A stretch of 51,659 bases of DNA, from positions 1 through 51,659 of the forward strand of contig CALEWY010000077.1 of the NCBI GenBank assembly GCA_937925335.1, written 5' to 3'. Source of the stretch: an uncultured Acidimicrobiales bacterium (GTDB lineage: Bacteria > Actinomycetota > Acidimicrobiia > Acidimicrobiales > SZUA-35). The notes beneath the pieces are model-generated. The model was not told where the DNA came from, did no database searches, and worked only from the letters and a program-made list of their open reading frames with translations. The translations under genes were made by a program, and so were the position numbers. Positions 7,744-16,393 of the stretch are shown here, one piece after another. How positions within the stretch are numbered: position 1 is the first letter of the stretch; each line of letters begins with the position of its first letter.

Positions 7744-8408
7744 GTAACAGCATTCGCAAGCTCGCCGCAGCAGCGGTGTGGGCCAGCCTCATCGGTGGCT
7801 ACATCTGGTTCGCCCGATCGCGCGATCTCGGTCCGGTCGAGGCCGCCGAAGAACTTCGTCAACTGCTCGCCGGCAACTGGTGGGGCCCGGTGGCGTTCAT
7901 CATCTTCTACGCCGTCCGGCCGCTTGTCCTCTTTCCAGCGGCGATCCTGACGATTCTTGGTGGTCTGGCATTCGGTGCAGTCGAGGGAGTGCTCTGGACC
8001 GTGATCGCGGCCAATCTCTCGACAGCGGTCACCTACGCTGTCGGCCGCTTCTTCGGGTCCGAAGCCATCGTCGACAAGGTCCGAGGTTTGCTCGGGCGTT
8101 TCCTCGATCGTGCGGTCGACCATCCGTTTGAGACGACATTGATCATGCGCCTGCTCTATTTGCCATTCGACATGGTTGGCTACGTCGCCGGCTTTTTCCG
8201 CTTGCGTTTCGTTCCGTTCATGCTCGGATCCGCTCTTGGCACACTGCCAGGAACGGTTGCCTTCGTCGGCTTCGGCGCATCGGTCGACTCGCTCGATGAG
8301 GGTCTGCCTTCCTTCGATCCCAGAATCTTGTTGGCATCGCTCGCGTTGGCCGTCGCCGGCTCGGTCGGGTCGCGTCAACTTCGTAAACGCCATGAGGAGA
8401 GTGTCTGA
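7707..8408 (+). CDS. TVP38/TMEM64 (DedA-like, VTT domain) membrane protein
   Basis: 233 residues from the first ATG in the tandem repeat; starts at 7722 or 7737 are possible. The VTT core is visible: FIIFYAVRPLVLFPAAILTI, then LGGLAFGAVEGVLWTVIAANLS, FFGSEAIV, and LYLPFDMVGYVAGFF. DedA/TVP38 proteins include lipid scramblases and proton-coupled carriers. It sits between a phospholipid-synthesis gene and a MerA-like flavoprotein, overlapping both. TVP38 proteins are often beside or fused to such flavoproteins, so a joint role is likely, though the substrate is unknown. Confidence 0.87.
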   Translation: MSGVEMSGVEVSSNSIRKLAAAAVWASLIGGYIWFARSRDLGPVEAAEELRQLLAGNWWGPVAFIIFYAVRPLVLFPAAILTILGGLAFGAVEGVLWTVIAANLSTAVTYAVGRFFGSEAIVDKVRGLLGRFLDRAVDHPFETTLIMRLLYLPFDMVGYVAGFFRLRFVPFMLGSALGTLPGTVAFVGFGASVDSLDEGLPSFDPRILLASLALAVAGSVGSRQLRKRHEESV

Positions 8409-9799
8409 TGTCTGCTGACGTAATCGTGATCGGTGCTGGGTCGGGCGGCCTCACCGTTGCCGTTGGTTTGAGCGGGTTCGGGAAGAAGGTCGTGCTCATC
8501 GAAGGGCACCACGTCGGTGGTGACTGCACCAACGTCGGCTGCATCCCATCGAAGTCGCTGCTGCACCACACCGCCCACCAAGACGGGCGAGATTCGAAGA
8601 GCATCCTGGCCAAGGTTCGAGAGCGTCGTGATTACCTGCGCGATCACGAAACCGAAGAGTTCGGCTCGATGGACAACGTCGATCTTCAGTTCGGTCGGGC
8701 GAAGATTGTGGCCCCTGGTGAGGTCGAGGTGACCGACGCCGATGGTTCCACGCGCAACATCACCGCCAAACACATCGTCGTGGCGACGGGCTCGAGTGCC
8801 CGTCGTATTCCGGTGCCCGGCCTGCCGGACGACCGCTACCTCACCAACGCCGAACTCTTCGAACAAGACACCGCTCCCGGCAAACTCGTGATCGTTGGGG
8901 CTGGCCCGATCGGTGTCGAGATGGCCACCGCATTCGCTCGTCTCGGAACCGAGATCGTTGTGCTCGACGCTGCGCCTCGCGTCCTTCCAGCGATGCTCCC
9001 CGAAGCCTCGGCGGTCGTCGCTCGTTCGCTCGACGCTCAAGGTGTCGACGTTCGCCCCGGCATCGTTGCGAAACGATTCGACGAGGCGACCAACACGCTG
9101 CATGTCGGCCCGCTCGACGGTGGCGAGACCGGTTCGATCGCCAATGTCGACAAGGTGCTCGTCGCTGTTGGCCGTGTGCCGAATTCCGAGGGCCTTGGGC
9201 TCGAAGAAGTCGGCATCGAAACCGAACGTGGTCACATCGTGATCGACGACAAGGGCCGCACCTCGCTCGACAACGTCTGGGCGTGCGGCGACGTCGCAAC
9301 CGAAGGTGGAACGACACACGCTGCGAACGCGTGGGGCCGGCGAGTGATCAAACACATCATCGCCCCCGTGGCCCCGGCGGGGCCGAAGCCGCTCCATCCT
9401 GCGGTCACCTACTCAAACCCCGAAGCCGCAACCATCGGCGAACAGCCGGCCGAGGTGCCGAGCGACGTCAAACGAATCGTCGTCGATTACGGAGCCGTCG
9501 ACCGAGCCTTTACCGACGAGATTGGCGAGGCGATCATCATCGTCGACGTCCGCCGTTTCCGGGGCGACGTGCTCGGCGCCACGATCGTTGGCCCTCGGGC
9601 TGGCGAACTGATCAGCACGTTCAGCCTCGCGATGAAGAACGACATCCGATTCTCGAAGTGGTACGGCACCGTGTGGCCCTACCCGAGCTACGCCGACGCC
9701 CTTGGCAAAGCCGTGGATGCCTACATGCGAGAGAGCCTTCCGAACGTGCACAAAGAGTTCGCGGCATGGGCCCTCGGAAAGCTCAAGCGCCTTCGCTAA
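8408..9799 (+). CDS. Class I pyridine nucleotide-disulfide oxidoreductase (MerA/Lpd-like)
   Basis: 463 residues. FAD site VIVIGAGSGGLTVAVG at the N-terminus, redox-active pair C40-x4-C45 in GGDCTNVGCIPSKSL, second Rossmann motif VIVGAGPIGVEMATAF, and the FAD-contacting GDVATEG. The C-terminal dimerisation domain ends TVWPYPSYADALGKAV and has no His-Glu pair of the kind used by lipoamide dehydrogenase or glutathione reductase, so it resembles MerA-type enzymes. There is no N-terminal heavy-metal domain and no merR, merT or merP nearby, so mercury resistance is not supported. Its start overlaps the TVP38 stop (TGATG). It converges on the ABC permease with a 4-base overlap. Confidence 0.85.
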   Translation: MSADVIVIGAGSGGLTVAVGLSGFGKKVVLIEGHHVGGDCTNVGCIPSKSLLHHTAHQDGRDSKSILAKVRERRDYLRDHETEEFGSMDNVDLQFGRAKIVAPGEVEVTDADGSTRNITAKHIVVATGSSARRIPVPGLPDDRYLTNAELFEQDTAPGKLVIVGAGPIGVEMATAFARLGTEIVVLDAAPRVLPAMLPEASAVVARSLDAQGVDVRPGIVAKRFDEATNTLHVGPLDGGETGSIANVDKVLVAVGRVPNSEGLGLEEVGIETERGHIVIDDKGRTSLDNVWACGDVATEGGTTHAANAWGRRVIKHIIAPVAPAGPKPLHPAVTYSNPEAATIGEQPAEVPSDVKRIVVDYGAVDRAFTDEIGEAIIIVDVRRFRGDVLGATIVGPRAGELISTFSLAMKNDIRFSKWYGTVWPYPSYADALGKAVDAYMRESLPNVHKEFAAWALGKLKRLR

Positions 9800-10530
9800 C
9801 GCTGGTTGTCAACGATGAGGCGTGCGCCGATTCGTACGATCTGGTCAAGGATGAGCGGAATCGCGATGGCGACGAGGCTGACGGCGACCATCACGTCGGT
9901 CTGCAGAAGGGCGCGCGACTCAAAGGCGGTCGCGGCGAGCCCGTCTCGACTGCCGAGGGTTTCGGTGAACATCAGAGCGCCCCAACCAATGGCGAGTGCG
10001 GTTCGGATGCCGTTTGTGACGATGGCTGAGCCCTCGGAGCCCTCGGAGCCCTTGGCCCGACCGATCGCAAGCGCAAGCGTTGCCGCGACAGCGACTGTTG
10101 TCGGCACGATCTGCACTGACGAGCTGAGGCCTCTGGTGACGAGCAAGACCTGTGGGAGCCCAATGAACGCAGCGATCCGCAGAACCGATGCAAGCGGGTC
10201 CACAATGGCGCGTGCGATGGAACTCGATGTGCTGACGAGGCCCGCAGCTCCACCGACGATTCCGCCGATGACCAGTGCCGGGACGAATCGTTCGAGCGAG
10301 CTTCCGATCATTGGAAAGAGGCTTCCGTAGCGCGACTCATCGCCGAGCAAGTCGGAGAAGGCGCTGAGCACCTCAAGGTGGCTTGGCGCGAAGTCGCTGA
10401 CCGCAGCAGCGATCGCCCACGCAACGTTGATGATCACAAAGGCAATCGCTGCGCCCGCGATCGTCACGACCGGGTTGATCTCGTTGTGCCGCCTGGTTGA
10501 GGGCGGCATCGGGGCGAGCTGGGTCTGCAT
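9796..10530 (-). CDS. ABC transporter permease, SsuC/TauC-like, isolated
   Basis: 244 residues with about five to six hydrophobic segments. The C-terminal region, from GWGALMFTETLGSRDGLA through DVMVAVSLVAIAIPLILDQIVR, follows the layout of taurine/sulfonate/thiamine-type permeases, including the degenerate EAA loop that contacts the ATPase. No ATPase or binding-protein gene is adjacent, so it must work with subunits encoded elsewhere or be a relic. Residues KGSEGSEGS come from three 9-base repeats. ATG 10530 was chosen over a TTG one codon upstream. Confidence 0.72.
   Translation of the reverse strand: MQTQLAPMPPSTRRHNEINPVVTIAGAAIAFVIINVAWAIAAAVSDFAPSHLEVLSAFSDLLGDESRYGSLFPMIGSSLERFVPALVIGGIVGGAAGLVSTSSSIARAIVDPLASVLRIAAFIGLPQVLLVTRGLSSSVQIVPTTVAVAATLALAIGRAKGSEGSEGSAIVTNGIRTALAIGWGALMFTETLGSRDGLAATAFESRALLQTDVMVAVSLVAIAIPLILDQIVRIGARLIVDNQR
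10028..10054 (-). repeat. 9-bp triplicate repeat inside permease gene
   Basis: On the plus strand GAGCCCTCG, GAGCCCTCG, GAGCCCTTG stand in tandem. They keep frame and encode the KGSEGSEGS stretch in a probable loop of the permease. Confidence 0.8.
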
Positions 10531-10557
10531 CAACGCAGCATCGCGTTTTTTGCGCCG

Positions 10558-10737
10558 CTACGCAGGGGCGATGGCTCGAACGTCGGCCGCAGGCACATGC
10601 TGGACGGACCCGTTCACGGCGAGTTCAACGCCATCTTTCGCCATGGTCATGACGATGCCTCGCAGCACGCCAGCCTTCGTGTGAACAAGAGCTCGTCGTC
10701 CTTCAAGGGTCGGTCCCTCGAATGGAATTCGCAACAT
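10558..10737 (-). CDS. Small protein, 59 aa, possible Sm-like/SH3 barrel
   Basis: 59 residues from ATG 10737, starting MLRIPFEGPTLEGRRALVH. Alternating hydrophobic residues and turns, with RGIVMTMAKDGVELAVNG and then SVQHVPAADVRAI, look like a small beta-barrel of the Sm/SH3 kind. I do not recognise the family. AAAGGCGG about 9 bases upstream could serve as ribosome site. It lies 27 bases before the permease on the same strand. Coding-like composition supports it, but its size leaves doubt. Confidence 0.55.
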   Translation of the reverse strand: MLRIPFEGPTLEGRRALVHTKAGVLRGIVMTMAKDGVELAVNGSVQHVPAADVRAIAPA

Positions 10738-10834
10738 GTGTGGTCCGCCTTTCGTCACCGTCCGCCGCGGAGGCAACGGTAGAACACTATTGGCGACATG
10801 TGCCGTCGGTCACTGAGCAGAGTTAACCACTACT

Positions 10835-10866
10835 CTGTGCGTTCAAGAGCCTGTGCGTTCAAGAGC
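10835..10866. repeat. Perfect 16-bp tandem duplication at a gene end
   Basis: CTGTGCGTTCAAGAGC is present at 10835-10850 and again at 10851-10866. The acyl-CoA synthetase stop codon (10859-10861) lies in the second unit, so the duplication added one unit just after the gene. No function is evident. Confidence 0.85.
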
Positions 10867-12388
10867 CGTAGTGTTCGCGGAGCTCTCGTTTGAGCACTTT
10901 GCCGGTGGCGTTGTGCGGAATCTCGTCGATGAACACCACTGATTGGGGCACTTTGAAGCGGGCCAGGTTCTCACGGCAATGGTTGATGATCGAGGCCTCG
11001 TCGAGCTCGGCGCCTTCCTTCGGAACCACGATTGCTCGTCCAACCTCAACCCACTTGTCGTCTGGGATGCCGATGATGGCGACCTCACCGATGCCGTCCA
11101 TCTGGTAGATGACCGACTCGACCTCTGCCGGGTAGACGTTCTCGCCGCCGGAGATGTACATGTCCTTCCAGCGGTCGACCACGAAGAAGAAGCCGTCTTC
11201 ATCGACCCTCGTCGCGTCGCCCGTCTTCAAGAAGCCATCCTCGAACGAGCTCTCGTTGGCATCGGGCCGGTTCCAATACCCGGGGGTGACGTTCGGGCCG
11301 CGCACCCACAGTTCGCCGGTCTCGCCGACCGCGGCATCCGATCCGTCGTCGTTGACGACGCGCACCTCGCAGTGCATTGCGGGTAGCCCGGCGGCGCCGA
11401 TCTTGGTCGTGCAATCCTCGGGCTTGAGAGCGAGGACGAGCGGGCTCGTTTCGGTCATGCCGTAGGCCTGCTGCAGCGGTAAGCCTTTGTCGTCCCACGT
11501 TTTGATCAACGGAACCGGGGTTGGGGAGCCGCCGACGCACGCGGCTTCGATATTGGAGAAGTCGGCCGTTTCGAACTCGGGAGCCTGGCTCATGAACAAG
11601 AAGTTGGCCGGCACGCCGATGAAGTGGCTGATGCCGATCTCTTTGTCGCTGAGGAGTCGAATGGCTTCGGAGGGTTCGAACGTCCGCATCACGTAGGTGG
11701 TGCCGCCGAAATGGAAACCGGGGTTGGCGAAAACGTTCAGGCCACCCGTGTGGAAGAGCGGAAGGAAGGCGAGGTTGATCATCTTCGAGGTGAGGCCGTA
11801 GAACTCGACGCAGTTCACGCCGTTCCAGAAGGTCATGCCCTGCGTGATCTGTGCGCCCTTCGGCCGACCGGTGGTGCCGGATGTGTACATGATCGTGAGC
11901 ACGGTGTCGTGCGTTGAGTCGTGCACTGCGATATCGGTCCCGGCGGAGGCGATCGCTTCCTCGTAGTCGGCGATCTCTCCCGAGCCGCCTTCCCAGTTGA
12001 TGATGTGGGCGATGTTGCACGAGGCCTTGAGCTGCTCGGCGGCATCGATGAAGTCGTCATCGACGATGATGGCCTTCGGGCTGCAATCGCCAACGATGAA
12101 CTCGAGCTCGGGAACGGCGAGCCGCCAGTTGAGCGGAACGAAGATCGCACCGAGCTTCCAGCAGGCGAACTGCACCTCGAAGAAGTTCGTGTTGTTGTTG
12201 GCGAGCACGGCCACTCGGTCGCCCTCACCGATGCCGAACTCGTTGACGAGCGCATGAGCGAGCCGGGTCGTCCGCTCGTTCATCTCGACCCAGGTGAACG
12301 TTCGGTCGGTCGCAAGATCGACGTGGGCGATCTGATCTCCTCGAACCTGTGCGTGGTGGGCGATCCAGTCGAACGAACGCGTGCTCAT
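10859..12388 (-). CDS. Acyl-CoA synthetase (AMP-forming)
   Basis: 509 residues, typical length for the family. P-loop YTSGTTGRPKGA at about 168-179, QQAYGMTETSPL (A5 motif), the TGD motif in FLKTGDATR, hinge VDRWKDMYISGGENVYPAEVE, and the C-terminal catalytic lysine in NATGKVLKREL. It activates a carboxylic acid to acyl-AMP and then acyl-CoA. The chain length is unknown, though the family members closest in style are fatty-acyl ligases. The TetR gene ends 9 bases upstream on the same strand, so the two form an operon and the regulator probably senses the acyl product. Confidence 0.93.
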   Translation of the reverse strand: MSTRSFDWIAHHAQVRGDQIAHVDLATDRTFTWVEMNERTTRLAHALVNEFGIGEGDRVAVLANNNTNFFEVQFACWKLGAIFVPLNWRLAVPELEFIVGDCSPKAIIVDDDFIDAAEQLKASCNIAHIINWEGGSGEIADYEEAIASAGTDIAVHDSTHDTVLTIMYTSGTTGRPKGAQITQGMTFWNGVNCVEFYGLTSKMINLAFLPLFHTGGLNVFANPGFHFGGTTYVMRTFEPSEAIRLLSDKEIGISHFIGVPANFLFMSQAPEFETADFSNIEAACVGGSPTPVPLIKTWDDKGLPLQQAYGMTETSPLVLALKPEDCTTKIGAAGLPAMHCEVRVVNDDGSDAAVGETGELWVRGPNVTPGYWNRPDANESSFEDGFLKTGDATRVDEDGFFFVVDRWKDMYISGGENVYPAEVESVIYQMDGIGEVAIIGIPDDKWVEVGRAIVVPKEGAELDEASIINHCRENLARFKVPQSVVFIDEIPHNATGKVLKRELREHYGS

Positions 12389-12397
12389 CGCCGCAAT

Positions 12398-13081
12398 TTA
12401 GGGGAGGATGCGCTCGGCCATCGAGTTTGCGGCGTGGTTGAACATCACCGACGGGTTCGTCACGGCGTTCTTGAAGTGGCCGAACATCTCGAGGTTGATG
12501 AGGCCAAAGATCTCGGCCCACGCCTCGATGGCGAGCGCCATTGCGTCGGCCGGGACCGAATGGTTCGTGAACACGAGCACGTCGGCGAGCGCCTGGCCAA
12601 GGTCGGATTCGTCTGGTTCGGACGTTTCGGAAACATGTGATTCGACCAGCACGGTGAGCAGCGTGATCGGCACGCGCGTTGCCGGATCGATGGTGTCGGT
12701 CGGTGCGGCGTAGCCGGGCACCGGCGTTCCGTAAATCAGTGCGTATTCGTTCGGGTTGGCCACCGCCCATGACCGGAGCGTGGTGGCGATGGCCACGAAT
12801 CGTCCTCGGTGGTCGGCGCGTTCGCACTGGGACTCGGCGGCTTCGATGTGGCTCGCCACGTCCTCGTAGGCATCGATGATCAGTGCGGTGAGCAGCTCGT
12901 CACGGCTGGCGAAGTAGCGATAGATCGCGGAGCTCGCCATGCCCAACTCCCGAGCGATCGCCCGTAGCGAGAGCGACGACGCACCCTCGGTTGCGAGTTG
13001 TCGGCGGGCCGCGGCCTTGATCTCTGCGGTGAGTTCGGCTCGAACTCTGGCGCGCACGCCACCTGCTGGTTTCTCGGGCAT
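12398..13081 (-). CDS. TetR/AcrR regulator with WHG-type C-terminal domain
   Basis: 227 residues. Helix-turn-helix at about 17-62 (TAEIKAAARRQLATEGASS, then ARELGMASSAIYRYFASRDE). The C-terminal region contains ALIYGTPVPGY and EAWAEIFGLINLEMFGHF, typical of the TetR_C_33/WHG group. It precedes the acyl-CoA synthetase in one operon and faces the NAD-dependent epimerase gene across a 141-base region with two matching palindromes, so it likely represses both directions. The ligand is probably an acyl-CoA or lipid (inference). Confidence 0.88.
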   Translation of the reverse strand: MPEKPAGGVRARVRAELTAEIKAAARRQLATEGASSLSLRAIARELGMASSAIYRYFASRDELLTALIIDAYEDVASHIEAAESQCERADHRGRFVAIATTLRSWAVANPNEYALIYGTPVPGYAAPTDTIDPATRVPITLLTVLVESHVSETSEPDESDLGQALADVLVFTNHSVPADAMALAIEAWAEIFGLINLEMFGHFKNAVTNPSVMFNHAANSMAERILP

Positions 13082-13125
13082 GGGCCGAGCATAGGGCCGA
13101 AATCGAGATCACTCAACACAAATGT

Positions 13126-13188
13126 GAGCAGTGCTCTTGCTTTTGCATCGGAACCCGTGCATGATGCAGAAACGAGAGCGGTGCTCTC
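13126..13188 (+). promoter_or_regulatory. Two TetR-type operators flanking a promoter, plus a third palindrome
   Basis: GAGCAGTGCTC (13126-13136) and GAGCGGTGCTC (13176-13186, within GAGAGC-GGT-GCTCTC) share GAGC-N3-GCTC, centres 50 bases apart. Between them TTGCTT (13137-13142), 17 bases, CATGAT (13160-13165) could be the promoter of the epimerase gene, so one operator touches the -35 and the other lies just past the start site. TGCAT-G-ATGCA (13158-13168) is a further palindrome over the -10. Palindromes are seen; roles are inferred. Confidence 0.6.
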
Positions 13189-13222
13189 GAAACGGATTGC
13201 CAGTCTCAACACGGAGGAAGTC

Positions 13223-14188
13223 ATGAACAACACCAGCCAACACCTGCACGTCCCAATCCACGTCATCGTCGGAGCCGGAGCCACCGGCTCAGCGACCGCC
13301 CGATTGCTCGCATCCCGGGGGATGAGCGTTCGGGTGATCACTCGATCGGGCAACGGTCCAGTCGAACCCGGCATCGAACTGGTCGCAGCCGATGCGACCG
13401 ACGTGTCGAAGCTCACGGAACTCACGGTGGGAGCAGCAGCGCTCTACAACTGTGCGAACCCGCCGTATGACAAGTGGAGTGAGGCGTGGCCGCCCCTGGC
13501 CGCTTCGTTGCTTGCGGCGGCCGAGGCCAACGACGCGGTTCTCGTCACGCTCAGCAATCTCTATGGCTACGCGAAGCCAACCCGGCCAATGCTGGTGAAC
13601 GACCCGCTCGACGCGCCGAGTGTGAAAGGTGGCGTGCGGGCCCAGATGTGGACCGACGCAAAGGCAGCCCACGATGCCGGCCGCGTTCGGGCCGTCGAGG
13701 TTCGGGCTTCGGACTTCATCGGTCCCGAGGTGGGGGAGAGTGGCCACATGGGCGACCGGGTCGTTCCCCGTGTGATCGACGGGAAGTCCGTGTCGCTCCT
13801 GGGCCGGGTCGATGTCGCCCACAGCTGGACCGCGATCGACGATGTCGCGGCGATGTTGGTGATGGCGGCGACCGATGAACGAGCGTGGGGCCGAGCGTGG
13901 TTCGTCCCCACACCTGCACCGCTCACCCAGACGGAGATGGTGCAGCGGATGTGTGCCCTCGCTGGCGTCGATCCGGTGAAGGTGAAGACGGTGCCGTCAG
14001 TCATGTTGTCGATCGCCGGTCTCGTCGTGCCCGTCATGCGAGAGATGAAGGAGATCCTCTATCAGTTCGAAGCTCCGTTCGTGATCGACTCATCGGAGAC
14101 CACCGACGTGTTCGGTCTGGAGCCGACGCCGATCGACGAAACGCTGCAACTCACACTCAACCACTACCGGGCGCCCGTGCCTGCATGA
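13223..14188 (+). CDS. NAD(P)-dependent epimerase/dehydratase-like reductase
   Basis: 321 residues from ATG 13223, with GGAGG five bases upstream. A Rossmann motif GAGATGSATARLLASRG near residues 17-33 is followed by SDR-type blocks including NLYGYAK, with the Tyr of the active site. It is close in style to atypical/extended SDR enzymes annotated as nucleoside-diphosphate-sugar epimerases. The substrate is not identifiable. Likely controlled by the divergent TetR regulator through the two GAGC-N3-GCTC sites. Confidence 0.82.
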   Translation: MNNTSQHLHVPIHVIVGAGATGSATARLLASRGMSVRVITRSGNGPVEPGIELVAADATDVSKLTELTVGAAALYNCANPPYDKWSEAWPPLAASLLAAAEANDAVLVTLSNLYGYAKPTRPMLVNDPLDAPSVKGGVRAQMWTDAKAAHDAGRVRAVEVRASDFIGPEVGESGHMGDRVVPRVIDGKSVSLLGRVDVAHSWTAIDDVAAMLVMAATDERAWGRAWFVPTPAPLTQTEMVQRMCALAGVDPVKVKTVPSVMLSIAGLVVPVMREMKEILYQFEAPFVIDSSETTDVFGLEPTPIDETLQLTLNHYRAPVPA

Positions 14189-14203
14189 CCTACCCTCAGG
14201 CCT

Positions 14204-14896
14204 GTGACCGCGACCCAGCCAGTACGAGTGCGAGTTTTCATCGATGGCCAGAACCTGTTCAAGGGGTTGAGCCGGCGGTTCAAGGGGCGGGTGCACCCGC
14301 TGCTTCTCGCTCGTGAATTGGCGGGTGATCGAGAGCTTGTCGGAACCCACTACTACTCGGGCATTCACGATGAGGACGAGAACGAGAAGATGTTCGATCT
14401 CGTCAGCCGACGTCATGATCTGATTCGCAAGACAGGCGTCGAGGTCACCGAACGGACGCTTCGTTATCACTGGGAATGGCGAGTCGACGACGATGACCTT
14501 CCAAAGCCCTGGTACGACAACGCGCCGGACCGTCAGAAGGCCAAGGTGAAGAAGTGGCGCGGTGCCAGGGAGAAAGGCATCGACGTTGCGCTCGCCCTCG
14601 ATGCGGTGGCCTCAGCGCTCACCGACGAGTGCGACGTTGTCATCATCGTTTCCCGCGATCGCGATCTCATGGAGATTGCAAGCGAGATCAAGGAGCGCTG
14701 CGGAGTGCAGGGAAGGAACTGCGTTCGAGTCGAGGTTGCCTATGTGTCAGAGCGTCGTGGCGATGAGGGGCAACTGCCGAAGTACGACGAGCAGATCGAG
14801 ATCGATCAGGCCATCGTCGACAAGGCGCGTGATCACTTCGACTACCGCGACTCGCTCGACAAGGCCGAGGTCGCAACCTTCCTCAAATCGCTGTAG
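14204..14896 (+). CDS. NYN (PIN-like) domain protein, putative RNase
   Basis: 230 residues from GTG 14204. NYN features: RVFIDGQNLFKGL with D14 and N17, KGIDVALALDAVASAL with the second acidic site, and DVVIIVSRDRDLMEI matching the S-x-D-x-D block. This LabA/NYN group is PIN-like and binds metal through these acidic residues; several members degrade RNA. There is no obvious C-terminal OST-HTH domain. It follows the epimerase after 15 bases and may be co-transcribed. It converges on betC with only 3 bases between the stops. Confidence 0.83.
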   Translation: MTATQPVRVRVFIDGQNLFKGLSRRFKGRVHPLLLARELAGDRELVGTHYYSGIHDEDENEKMFDLVSRRHDLIRKTGVEVTERTLRYHWEWRVDDDDLPKPWYDNAPDRQKAKVKKWRGAREKGIDVALALDAVASALTDECDVVIIVSRDRDLMEIASEIKERCGVQGRNCVRVEVAYVSERRGDEGQLPKYDEQIEIDQAIVDKARDHFDYRDSLDKAEVATFLKSL

Positions 14897-14899
14897 CGG

Positions 14900-16393
14900 C
14901 TACGCCCGCCGCCCCGACTCAACGTCGTTGAGGTCGAGGTGGTTGCGCATGTACTGGTTCGTCGCGTCGGTCGACGGCTGGAAATCCCACGGGGTGTGCC
15001 GCCCCTGGCGGAGTGCCCCATCGACCGCACGGCGGTTGCGCTGGCTGGCGAGAACGTCGGCGTGGATCCGCTCGACATCCCACCGCTCATGAACCTCCGC
15101 GATGAACGTGTCGACCTCGGCGGCCCGATCGGTCGAGAGTGCCAAGTTGGTGAGCTCGTGCGGATCGTTTGCAAGGTCGAACAGCTGTGCGCCGTCGGGC
15201 GCCGACCAAATGAACTTCATCGAGTTGCGACGGATCATGAAGATCGGGGCGACCGCTCCTTCACCGAGGTATTCGCCAACCACGGTGCGGTCGGGATCGG
15301 GAGCGGTGATGAGCGACAGCACACTCGCACCATCGAGGTTGGCGTCAAGGTCAGAGTCCGTCGCACCGGACAGATCGACCAGTGTTGGGGCGATATCGAG
15401 CAGGCTCGTGTGCGTGTTGTTCGTGCCGGCTTCGAAGCGGCCAGGGGCGTGGACGATCAGCGGGACCCGGGCACTCGGCTCGAAGAAGTTCATTTTGTAC
15501 CAGAGCCCTCGCTCGCCGAGCATGTCGCCGTGATCGGCGGTGAAGATGATCACGGTGTTGTCGTCCATCTCATGACGCTCGAGCGTCTCGACGATCTGGC
15601 CGATCCAGTGATCGACGTAGGAGATCGATGCCAGGTAGGCGTGGCGAGCGTTGCGAATCTGCTCGTCGGTGATCTCGGTCGTGTCGGCCGCGATCACATG
15701 GCGAAGCCGCTCGCTGTGCGGGTCGACGTCGGCCGAGGGGAGTGGCCCCACTTTCGGCATGGGGATCGAGTCGTGGTCGTAGAGATCCCAGAACTCCTGC
15801 CGTGCGACGTAGGGGTCGTGCGGGTGGGTGAACGAGGCGGTCATGAACCACGGGCGTTCGTCATCGGTACGGGCGAGGTCGCGTAGCTTCCGAATCGTCC
15901 GGAAGCCCACATCGTCGTCGTAGTCGAGCTGGTTGGAGGCATCGGCAACCCCGGCGTTCACCACGCTGTCGAGGTTGTGGAACCACCAGTCGAAGCGGCC
16001 ATCGGGGTCGGTCCAATCGGGCGTCCACCCGAAATCGGCCGGATAGATGTCGGTGGTGAGGCGTTCCTCGTAGCCGTGCAGCTGGTCGGCCCCGACGAAG
16101 TGCATCTTGCCGACGAGCGAGGTTTGGTACCCGGCACTGCGGAGGCGATGGGCGAACGTCGGAATCGTCGATGGGAACTCTGACGCATTGTCGTACGCGC
16201 CGATCTTCGAGTTGAGCTGGCCACTCATCATCGAGAACCGGGCCGGCGCACACAGCGGCGAATTGGAATAGGTCGACGAGAAGGAGACACCCTCTGCGGC
16301 CAAGCGGTCGATCGCTGGCGTGATGGCGAGCGGAAGCCACGGCGCCGCCAGCTGGTCGGCCATGATCAACAAGATGTTCGGCTGGTCCGTCAT
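14900..16393 (-). CDS. betC: Choline-sulfatase
   Basis: 497 residues. Metal site NILLIMADQ (D13), formylglycine motif C48-A-P-A-R52 followed by FSMMSGQL, and GAYDNASEFPSTIPTFAHRL, which is characteristic of choline-sulfatases. The C-terminus has the choline-sulfatase tail pattern (WDFQPSTDATNQYMRNHLDL). It hydrolyses choline-O-sulfate to choline and sulfate in the cytoplasm. The start overlaps the stop of the upstream TetR gene (ATGA), and betA lies just beyond that gene, so the three form a divergent choline-sulfate utilisation module. The longer frame upstream is not sulfatase-like. Confident by motif, length and context. Confidence 0.92.
   Translation of the reverse strand: MTDQPNILLIMADQLAAPWLPLAITPAIDRLAAEGVSFSSTYSNSPLCAPARFSMMSGQLNSKIGAYDNASEFPSTIPTFAHRLRSAGYQTSLVGKMHFVGADQLHGYEERLTTDIYPADFGWTPDWTDPDGRFDWWFHNLDSVVNAGVADASNQLDYDDDVGFRTIRKLRDLARTDDERPWFMTASFTHPHDPYVARQEFWDLYDHDSIPMPKVGPLPSADVDPHSERLRHVIAADTTEITDEQIRNARHAYLASISYVDHWIGQIVETLERHEMDDNTVIIFTADHGDMLGERGLWYKMNFFEPSARVPLIVHAPGRFEAGTNNTHTSLLDIAPTLVDLSGATDSDLDANLDGASVLSLITAPDPDRTVVGEYLGEGAVAPIFMIRRNSMKFIWSAPDGAQLFDLANDPHELTNLALSTDRAAEVDTFIAEVHERWDVERIHADVLASQRNRRAVDGALRQGRHTPWDFQPSTDATNQYMRNHLDLNDVESGRRA

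Noticed and set aside
8408..9799. Mercuric reductase in a mer operon
   Set aside because: No heavy-metal domain, merR, merT or merP; neighbours are lipid and membrane genes.
14939..15886. Plus-strand frame of 315 codons
   Set aside because: Antisense to betC; no recognisable domain.
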